DNA of 16,128 nt. Origin: Pseudomonadota bacterium (GTDB lineage: Bacteria > Pseudomonadota > Gammaproteobacteria > Burkholderiales > Rhodocyclaceae). The first letter of the stretch is position 1. Every line of letters begins with the position of its first letter. Shown here in pieces: positions 10,796 to 16,128 of the stretch. The notes under the pieces are model-generated. The model saw nothing but the letters and a program-made list of their open reading frames with translations. It ran no database searches and had not been told where the DNA came from. Position numbers and translations under genes: made by a program. Where the stretch lies: the NCBI GenBank assembly GCA_021811225.1, contig JAJZPJ010000044.1, forward strand, positions 1 to 16,128. The letters are read 5' to 3'.

Positions 10796-12079
10796 ATGAG
10801 ACAGACCCTTTTCCGCCTCGCACTGACCAGCCTGGCAATGACGCTGCTGGGCCTCTCGGCTCCGGCACTCGCCCAGCTCTCGATCGAGATCACCGGTGCC
10901 GGCACCAACCGCATGCCGATCGCCATCGCCGACTTTGCCGGCGACAGTGTCGTCTCCCAGGCGCTGACCGCGGTGATACGCGCCGACCTCGACCATAGCG
11001 GGCAGTTCAGTCTGATCGACCCGGGGGCCACCCCCCTGTCCGAAACGACGCAGGTCAACTATTCCGACTGGAATTCCCGCGGCGCCGATGCCCTGGTCAC
11101 CGGCAGCGTCACCACTACCCCCGACGGCCGTTACGAGACGCGCTTTCTTCTCTACGACATACAGAAGCAGGCCCCGCTGGGCGGCCAGGCCTTCATATCG
11201 AGCAGCGCGCAGTTGCGCGCCACGGCCCACCGCGTCAGCGATTTCATTTACCAGAAACTGACCGGCGTAGCGGGGATCTTCTCGACGCGCATCGCCTATG
11301 TGGTGAAAAGCACCGGCCGTTACGAACTGCAGATCGCCGATGCCGACGGCGCCAACGCACAGACCGCGCTCGCTTCGCGCGAGCCGATCATCTCGCCGAC
11401 CTGGTCCCCCGACGGCACGCATCTGGCCTACGTTTCCTTCGAAGCGAAGAAGCCGATCGTCTATGTCCATTCGCTGGCGACCGGAAGGCGGCACGTGGTC
11501 GCCAACTTCAAGGGCTCGAATTCGGCGCCGGCCTGGTCGCCCGACGGCAAGCAGCTGGCGGTGGTGCTGTCCAAGGACGGCGGTTCGCAAATGTATCTGA
11601 TCAACGCCGACGGCAGCGGCGTCAAGCGCCTGGCCCACTCCTCCGGCATCGACACCGAGCCGAGATTCTCGCCCGACGGCCAGTGGATCTATTTCACCTC
11701 CGACCGCGGCGGCAGCCCCCAGATCTACCGCATGCCCGCCACCGGCGGCGATGCCGAACGGATCACCTTCCAGGGCAACTACAACGTGACGCCGCGAATC
11801 TCACCCGACGGCAAGAGCATGGCCTACATTGCGAGAACCGATGGCCGTTTCCAGGTGGCACTGATGGACTTGGCGACCAAGCAAACGCAGATCCTGACCG
11901 ACACGTCCAGGGACGAGTCGCCCAGCTTCGCGCCGAATGGCCGCATGATCATCTACGCCACCGAGATCAACGGCCGCGGCGTGCTCGCAACCGTCTCCAT
12001 CGACGGCAGCATCAAGCAGACACTCTCGGTGCAGGCCGCGGACGTGCGCGAGCCGGCCTGGGGTCCTTTCGTAAAATAG
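10796..12079 (+). CDS. tolB: Tol-Pal system periplasmic beta-propeller protein TolB
   Basis: Periplasmic protein that binds Pal and TolA in turn and controls Pal mobility during division. The 427 residues start with a Sec signal peptide (MRQTLFRLALTSLAMTLLGLSAPALA, likely cut after Ala26). An N-terminal alpha/beta domain (about 27-160) follows, then a six-bladed propeller made of repeats around (S/A)P(D/N)G: SPTWSPDG, APAWSPDG, EPRFSPDG, TPRISPDG and SPSFAPNG, closing with EPAWGPF. The ATG at 10796 gives an exact signal peptide. It is 28 bases after tolA, with a TATAAT in between. pal follows after 24 bases. Confidence 0.98.
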   Translation: MRQTLFRLALTSLAMTLLGLSAPALAQLSIEITGAGTNRMPIAIADFAGDSVVSQALTAVIRADLDHSGQFSLIDPGATPLSETTQVNYSDWNSRGADALVTGSVTTTPDGRYETRFLLYDIQKQAPLGGQAFISSSAQLRATAHRVSDFIYQKLTGVAGIFSTRIAYVVKSTGRYELQIADADGANAQTALASREPIISPTWSPDGTHLAYVSFEAKKPIVYVHSLATGRRHVVANFKGSNSAPAWSPDGKQLAVVLSKDGGSQMYLINADGSGVKRLAHSSGIDTEPRFSPDGQWIYFTSDRGGSPQIYRMPATGGDAERITFQGNYNVTPRISPDGKSMAYIARTDGRFQVALMDLATKQTQILTDTSRDESPSFAPNGRMIIYATEINGRGVLATVSIDGSIKQTLSVQAADVREPAWGPFVK

Positions 12080-12103
12080 CACGTCCAAACCTGGAGCCCG
12101 ACC

Positions 12104-12643
12104 ATGCGCAAGTTGTTATTCGCCGCCGCCGTAAGCCTGCTTTTGGCCGCCTGCGGCTCGCAGCCCCCCGCTCCTGAACAGACCGGCGCCGGTGCCGCCG
12201 GCAGCGCCCAGAGCGCCGCCAGGAACGGAGCCCAGTCACAGGCGGTCTCGTCCGACAAGCTGGACATGACCAGTCTGGCTGCGCTCAAGGACCCGCGCAG
12301 CATCCTCTCCAAGCGCAGCATTTACTTCGATTTCAACCAGTACGTCATCAAGGACGAGTACCAGCCGCTGATCGAGGCGCACGCCCGTTTCCTCATCGCC
12401 AATCCGACCATGAAGATGCTGATCCAGGGCAACACCGACGAGCGCGGCAGCCGCGAATACAACGTCGCCCTGGGCCAGAAACGTGCGGATGTGTTGAAGA
12501 AGGCGCTGCAGCTGCTCGGCGTCAAAGAGGACCAGCTCGAAGCGGTCAGCCTCGGCGAGGAGAAGCCGCGCAATCCCGGCCACGACGAGGCGGCATGGGC
12601 AGAGAACCGCCGGGACGACATGCTCTACTCCGGAGAGTACTGA
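12104..12643 (+). CDS. pal: Peptidoglycan-associated lipoprotein Pal
   Basis: Outer-membrane lipoprotein that holds peptidoglycan through an OmpA-like domain and is the end partner of the Tol system. The 179 residues carry a lipoprotein signal with lipobox LAAC (lipidated Cys17), a low-complexity Ala/Gly/Gln linker (about 18-50), and an OmpA-like domain (about 70-175). That domain contains IYFDFNQYVI, GNTDERGSREYNVALGQKRA with the diaminopimelate-contacting Asp/Arg pair, and AWAENRR near the end. The ATG has GGAG 7 bases upstream. A TAAAAT overlapping the tolB stop (12072-12077) could act as an internal promoter. It is 3 bases from cpoB. Confidence 0.97.
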   Translation: MRKLLFAAAVSLLLAACGSQPPAPEQTGAGAAGSAQSAARNGAQSQAVSSDKLDMTSLAALKDPRSILSKRSIYFDFNQYVIKDEYQPLIEAHARFLIANPTMKMLIQGNTDERGSREYNVALGQKRADVLKKALQLLGVKEDQLEAVSLGEEKPRNPGHDEAAWAENRRDDMLYSGEY

Positions 12644-12646
12644 GCG

Positions 12647-13414
12647 ATGTCCAGGATCAACACAACAGCGCTGCTGGCGATAGCTGCATGCAGCAGCGTT
12701 TTGGCGGCATTCCCGGCGCACGCTGGCTTATTCGACGACGACCAGGCGCGGAACCAGATCGCGCAATTGCGCGACGATCTCGCCGCACAGTCCAAGAAGA
12801 TGGACTCGGATTTCGCAACTTCGGCACGCGGCCAGATCGATCTGGCCAACCAGATCCAGTCGCTGAAGGACGAGATCGCCCGACTGAGGGGCCAGGTCGA
12901 AATGCAGAGCAACGACATCGAAACGGCCAAGAAGCGGCAAACCGACTTCTATACCGATCTGGACAGCCGTCTGCGCAAGCTCGAGACCGCCGCCCAAGCG
13001 CCCGCCGCACCTGCCGCCCCAGCCGCCCCAGCCGTCGATCAGGCTGCCGAGACGCGCGATTACGCGGCGGCGCTGACCCAGTTCAAGGCGGCCAAATACA
13101 AGCTCGCCCTGGCCTCCTTCCAGGACTTCGTCAAGAATCACGGGGCGAGTGCGCTCGCGCCGAGCGCCCAGTACTGGGCCGCCTCGAGCTATTATCAGAT
13201 GCACCAGTATGCCAAGGCCGCCGAGACCTTCGCCAAGGTGCCGGCCGCCTGGCCCAATGACGGCAAGGTGCCCGATGCCCTGCTCGGCCAAGCCGACAGC
13301 CTGAGGGAAGCGGGCAAGGCCATGGCCGCCAGGAAGATCTACGCCTCCCTGATCAAGCAATACCCGGACAGCAGCGCCGCCAAGTCCGCCCGGCAGCGCC
13401 TCAAGAAGAAGTGA
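12647..13414 (+). CDS. cpoB: Cell division coordinator CpoB (YbgF, Tol-Pal associated TPR protein)
   Basis: Periplasmic protein that in E. coli ties PBP1B activity to Tol-driven outer-membrane constriction. The 255 residues comprise a signal peptide (about 1-26, cut after AHA), an N-terminal coiled-coil trimerisation region (about 32-115), an Ala/Pro linker (APAAPAAPAAPA, about 118-129) and a C-terminal TPR domain (about 137-250). The TPR repeats include DYAAALTQFKAAKYKLALASFQDFV, QYWAASSYYQMHQYAKAAETFAKV and AARKIYASLIKQYPDSSAAKSA. The ATG is 3 bases after the pal stop, with GGAG about 11 bases upstream inside pal. Its TGA overlaps the start of queE. Confidence 0.95.
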   Translation: MSRINTTALLAIAACSSVLAAFPAHAGLFDDDQARNQIAQLRDDLAAQSKKMDSDFATSARGQIDLANQIQSLKDEIARLRGQVEMQSNDIETAKKRQTDFYTDLDSRLRKLETAAQAPAAPAAPAAPAVDQAAETRDYAAALTQFKAAKYKLALASFQDFVKNHGASALAPSAQYWAASSYYQMHQYAKAAETFAKVPAAWPNDGKVPDALLGQADSLREAGKAMAARKIYASLIKQYPDSSAAKSARQRLKKK

Positions 13415-14094
13415 TGGCGGCCGCTCCTGCCGCAGAACAGGGCGGGCGGATGGCGGCGACGCTGAAGATCAGCGAGATTTTCCATTCGCTCCAAGGCGAG
13501 TCTTCCCGCGTCGGCCTGCCCACCGTCTTCGTCCGTCTCACCGGCTGCCCGTTGCGCTGCATCTGGTGCGATACCGAGTACGCCTTCACCGGCGGCACGA
13601 ACATGGGCATCGCCGAGGTGCTGGCGCGGGTCGCGCAATACGGCTGCGACACCGTCTGCGTCACCGGCGGCGAGCCCCTGGCGCAGAGAGCTTGCCTCGA
13701 CCTGCTCAGCGCGCTGTGCGCTGCCGGCTACTCGGTATCGCTGGAGACCGGCGGCGCCCTCGATTTGACCGACGTAGATCCGCGCGTCTCGAAGATCATG
13801 GACCTGAAGGCCCCCGGCTCCGGCGAGAGCGAGAAGAACCGCTGGCAGAACCTGGACCTGCTCACCCGCCGCGACGAGATCAAGTTCGTGCTCGCCTCGG
13901 AGGCCGACTACGAATGGGCGAAGACCGTGATGCGCGAGCGCAAGCTCGACGCCATCTGTCCGGTGCTGTTCTCGCCGGTCGCGGGGCAACTCGACCCCGC
14001 GCAACTGGCCGGCTGGATCCTGCGCGACCGGCTGCCGGTGCGTTTCCAGCTGCAGCTGCACAAACTGCTCTGGGGCGCCGAGCGGGGCCGCTGA
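13414..14094 (+). CDS. queE: 7-carboxy-7-deazaguanine synthase QueE (radical SAM)
   Basis: Radical-SAM enzyme that turns 6-carboxy-tetrahydropterin into 7-carboxy-7-deazaguanine, the third step of preQ0/queuosine synthesis. From the chosen start it has 226 residues. The [4Fe-4S] cluster cysteines are Cys45, Cys49 and Cys52 (GCPLRCIWCDT), and the SAM-contact GGEP is at 85-88. EIFHSLQGES near the N-terminus is typical. The start is not certain. GTG 13411 and ATG 13414 both overlap the cpoB stop, while ATG 13450 gives an N-terminus closer to the family's usual length. None has a strong Shine-Dalgarno sequence. queC follows after one base. Confidence 0.95.
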   Translation: MAAAPAAEQGGRMAATLKISEIFHSLQGESSRVGLPTVFVRLTGCPLRCIWCDTEYAFTGGTNMGIAEVLARVAQYGCDTVCVTGGEPLAQRACLDLLSALCAAGYSVSLETGGALDLTDVDPRVSKIMDLKAPGSGESEKNRWQNLDLLTRRDEIKFVLASEADYEWAKTVMRERKLDAICPVLFSPVAGQLDPAQLAGWILRDRLPVRFQLQLHKLLWGAERGR

Positions 14095-14095
14095 A

Positions 14096-14779
14096 ATGAC
14101 GCCCAACGCTGTCGTCCTCCTCTCCGGCGGGCTCGACTCCGCCACCGTCCTGGCGCTTGCCAAGAGCCGCGGTTTTGCCTGCCATTGCCTGTCGCTCGAC
14201 TACGGCCAGCGCCATCGCGTCGAGCTCGAAGCGGCTTCCCGCGTCGCAGCCAGCCTCGGCGCCGCGAGGCAGCGCACGGTGCGCCTCGATCTGACCCAGT
14301 TCGGCGGCTCCGCCCTGACCGATGCCGCCATCGCGGTGCCGACCGAAGGCATCGGCACCGACATTCCGGTCACCTACGTGCCGGCGCGCAACACCATCAT
14401 GCTCTCGCTGGCCCTGGCCTGGGCCGAGGTGCTCGACGCCGCCGACATTTTCATCGGCGTCAATGCCGTCGATTACTCCGGCTATCCCGACTGCCGGCCG
14501 GAATACATCCGCGCCTTCGAGGCGATGGCCAATCTCGCGACCAAGGCGGCGGTCGAGGGGCGCCGGCTCACCCTGCACGCGCCGCTGATCGAACTGTCCA
14601 AGGCCGAAATCATCCGCCTGGGCGGCACCCTGGGCGTCGACTACTCGCTCACCATCTCCTGCTACCAGGCCGACCCGGCTGGCCGCGCCTGCGGCGTCTG
14701 CGACTCCTGCCGGCTGCGCCGCGCCGGCTTCGCCGCGGCCGGCGCGGCCGATCCCACCCCCTACCGCACTGATCGATAG
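14096..14779 (+). CDS. queC: 7-cyano-7-deazaguanine synthase QueC
   Basis: ATP-dependent enzyme that converts 7-carboxy-7-deazaguanine to preQ0 using ammonia, the step directly after QueE. The 227 residues show the PP-loop SGGLDSAT at 10-17, LDYGQRHRVE around 34-43, the VPARNT block (95-100) and the DYSGYPDCRPEYI block (126-138). The zinc site is Cys189, Cys199, Cys202 and Cys205 (SCYQ and CGVCDSC). The ATG is one base after the queE stop, so the pair is translationally coupled. Other queuosine genes (queD, queF, tgt) are not in the window. Confidence 0.97.
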   Translation: MTPNAVVLLSGGLDSATVLALAKSRGFACHCLSLDYGQRHRVELEAASRVAASLGAARQRTVRLDLTQFGGSALTDAAIAVPTEGIGTDIPVTYVPARNTIMLSLALAWAEVLDAADIFIGVNAVDYSGYPDCRPEYIRAFEAMANLATKAAVEGRRLTLHAPLIELSKAEIIRLGGTLGVDYSLTISCYQADPAGRACGVCDSCRLRRAGFAAAGAADPTPYRTDR

Positions 14780-14828
14780 AAGTTATTTCTAGCGCAACAA
14801 GACTGATCCGCTCGCCGCCGGCATTGAT

Positions 14829-14846
14829 TAAAATTGAACTATTCAA
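14829..14846 (+). promoter_or_regulatory. Possible promoter and inverted repeat upstream of the YeeE-family gene
   Basis: TAAAAT (14829-14834) is a candidate -10, 31 bases before the ATG. It overlaps by one base a perfect inverted repeat TTGAA-CTA-TTCAA (14834-14846), placed where a repressor would cover the RNA start. No good -35 is evident. The repeat is short and could be chance in this AT-richer gap. Confidence 0.35.
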
Positions 14847-14865
14847 ACAATAACGGAGACTCGCC

Positions 14866-15993
14866 ATGGCCCTCACGATCCACAACGAAGTGCTGCTCGC
14901 GGTATTCGGCATCGCCGCGGTGATGGGCGCTACCGCCAACAAGACCAACTTCTGCACCATGGGTGCGGTGTCCGACTGGGTCAACATGGGTGACACCGGC
15001 CGGCTGCGCGCCTGGCTCCTGGCCATCGCCGTCGCCACCGGCGGCGTCCTGTTGCTGGAGGCGAGCGGACGGGTGAATATCTCGGGCTCGACCTTCCCCC
15101 CCTACCGCACCGAGAACTTCGCCTGGCTGCGCAATCTCCTCGGCGGCGCCATGTTCGGCATCGGCATGACCCTGGCGTCGGGCTGCGGCAACAAGACCCT
15201 GGTGCGGATCGGCGGCGGCAACTTGAAGTCGCTGGTGGTGCTGGCGATCGCCTCGGCGATGGCCTACCTGATGCTGTGGACCGATTTCTACGGCACGATG
15301 TTCGACAGCTGGATGTCGCCGTTCGCCATCGGCCTGGCCAAATACGGCATCAAGAGCCAGACGCTCGACGCCATCCTCGGCGGTCTGGCGGGCATGGGGA
15401 ACACCGCGACGCTGCATCTCGCGCTCGGAGGGTTCCTCGTCGTCGCGCTGCTGTTCTTCATCTTCAAGGCCGCCGACTTCCGCGCCAATCGCGACAACAT
15501 CCTGGGCGGCACGGTGGTCGGCCTGGCCGTCGTGGCCGGCTGGGCCATCACCGGCAGCAGTATCGGTCGGGCCTGGAAGGAATGGGCCGAAATGGCGGAC
15601 ACCGTGCCCTCGCGCGTGGAGGTGCAGTCCTATACCTTCATCAGTCCGATGGGCGATTCCGTGCGCTACCTGATGCACCCCTCCGACTTCTCGCTGATCA
15701 ATTTCGGCATCTGCGCCCTGGCCGGGGTGATGGTCGGCTCGTTTCTCTACGCCCTGGTCAAGCGCAGCTTCCGCATCGAGTGGTTCGCCTCCGTCGGCGA
15801 CTTCGCGAATCACGCGGTCGGCGGCGTGCTGATGGGCGTGGGCGGCGTCCTCGGCATGGGCTGCACCATCGGCCAGGGCGTCACCGGAGTATCGACGCTG
15901 GCGCTCGGTTCGATGCTGACGCTGGTCGCCATCGTCACCGGCGCCGCCGGCACGATGAAGCTGCAATACTGGAACATGATGCGCGAGGCCTGA
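14866..15993 (+). CDS. YeeE/YedE family inner-membrane transporter (thiosulfate/sulfur compound uptake type)
   Basis: A 375-residue polytopic membrane protein of the YeeE/YedE (PF04143) family. It has two related halves with about nine or ten hydrophobic helices. The family's characteristic cysteine motifs are present: TNFCTMG (Cys30), SGCGNKTLVRIGGGNLKSL (Cys107) and MGCTIGQGVTG (Cys333). In the characterised member TsuA, equivalent cysteines line the path for thiosulfate, so uptake of thiosulfate or a similar sulfur compound is the best guess; the substrate is not proven here. GGAG is 7 bases before the ATG. The gene appears to be a single unit between queC and a tRNA gene, with no TusA-like (TsuB) partner next to it within the window. 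Confidence 0.88.
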   Translation: MALTIHNEVLLAVFGIAAVMGATANKTNFCTMGAVSDWVNMGDTGRLRAWLLAIAVATGGVLLLEASGRVNISGSTFPPYRTENFAWLRNLLGGAMFGIGMTLASGCGNKTLVRIGGGNLKSLVVLAIASAMAYLMLWTDFYGTMFDSWMSPFAIGLAKYGIKSQTLDAILGGLAGMGNTATLHLALGGFLVVALLFFIFKAADFRANRDNILGGTVVGLAVVAGWAITGSSIGRAWKEWAEMADTVPSRVEVQSYTFISPMGDSVRYLMHPSDFSLINFGICALAGVMVGSFLYALVKRSFRIEWFASVGDFANHAVGGVLMGVGGVLGMGCTIGQGVTGVSTLALGSMLTLVAIVTGAAGTMKLQYWNMMREA

Positions 15994-16007
15994 ACCCCGA
16001 ATCCGGT

Positions 16008-16036
16008 TTGACATCGACGCGGTGACTTCCTATAAT
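16008..16036 (+). promoter_or_regulatory. Consensus sigma-70 promoter for tRNA-Lys
   Basis: TTGACA (16008-16013), a 17-base spacer and TATAAT (16031-16036) match the E. coli consensus at all 12 positions. RNA should start near 16043, about 8 bases before the mature tRNA 5' end. It begins 15 bases after the stop of the transporter gene. Confidence 0.9.
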
Positions 16037-16050
16037 TCGCGCCTTTCGCT

Positions 16051-16126
16051 GGGTCGTTAGCTCAGTTGGTAGAGCAGCGGACTTTTAATCCGTTTGTCGT
16101 GGGTTCGACCCCCGCACGACCCACCA
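16051..16126 (+). tRNA. tRNA-Lys, anticodon UUU
   Basis: A 76-base cloverleaf. The acceptor stem is GGGTCGT/ACGACCC (16051-16057 with 16116-16122), the D arm is AGCTCAGTTGGTAGAGCA, the anticodon loop is CTTTTAA with TTT, the T arm carries GGTTCGACC, the discriminator is A, and CCA is encoded (16124-16126). The sequence is very close to E. coli tRNA-Lys. Only two bases follow in the window, so any partner tRNA downstream is not visible. Confidence 0.98.
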
Positions 16127-16128
16127 AC

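Noticed and set aside
12647..12724. CpoB as a lipoprotein (IAAC at residues 12-15)
   Set aside because: The cysteine lies inside the hydrophobic core and a better signal-peptidase I site (AHA, residues 24-26) follows. Known CpoB proteins are soluble and periplasmic.
14777..14791. Hairpin TAGAA-N5-TTCTA at the queC stop as a terminator
   Set aside because: The stem is only 5 bp and AT-rich, with no T tract after it.

Overview
The window is high-GC chromosomal DNA from a proteobacterium, most likely a betaproteobacterium of the Rhodocyclales/Nitrosomonadales type. I base this on the protein sequences, on the gene orders metK-ahcY-(holin-like)-metF and yebC-ruvCAB-ybgC-tolQRAB-pal-cpoB-queE-queC, and on an SAH riboswitch in front of ahcY, a class known mainly from beta- and gammaproteobacteria. 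All intact genes lie on the + strand. I see no insertion sequence, prophage, CRISPR array or integron, so this looks like core genome.

Layout. (1) 1-879: the 3' part of a FapA-like (DUF342) gene, cut by the window edge. (2) 1086-5368: an S-adenosylmethionine (SAM) cycle block. metK makes SAM, ahcY removes S-adenosylhomocysteine (SAH) and metF supplies methyl-tetrahydrofolate for remaking methionine. A small four-helix membrane protein of the PF04020 holin-like family sits between ahcY and metF. The gap of about 510 bases between metK and ahcY holds three nearly identical 128-base tandem repeats that begin inside the 3' end of metK, then an SAH riboswitch. (3) 5428-8394: yebC, ruvC, ruvA and ruvB, covering a YebC/PmpR-type protein and the Holliday-junction resolution machine. 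(4) 8428-13414: ybgC, tolQ, tolR, tolA, tolB, pal and cpoB, the envelope-constriction system. ybgC-tolQ-tolR-tolA are joined by ATGA stop/start overlaps; tolB-pal-cpoB form a second unit with a TATAAT hexamer just before tolB. (5) 13414-14779: queE and queC, two enzymes of queuosine/7-deazaguanine precursor synthesis, overlapping or abutting cpoB. (6) 14866-15993: a YeeE/YedE-family sulfur-compound transporter. (7) 16051-16126: tRNA-Lys(UUU), preceded by a perfect sigma-70 promoter (TTGACA, 17 bases, TATAAT).

No new multi-gene system is visible. The most interesting parts are non-coding. The 128-base tandem array carries copies of the metK stop region. The SAH riboswitch has a Shine-Dalgarno region that mimics the 3' strand of its P1 helix, which suggests a concrete ON-switch mechanism. 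TAAAxT/TATAAT hexamers recur next to gene starts, three of which lack a Shine-Dalgarno sequence.
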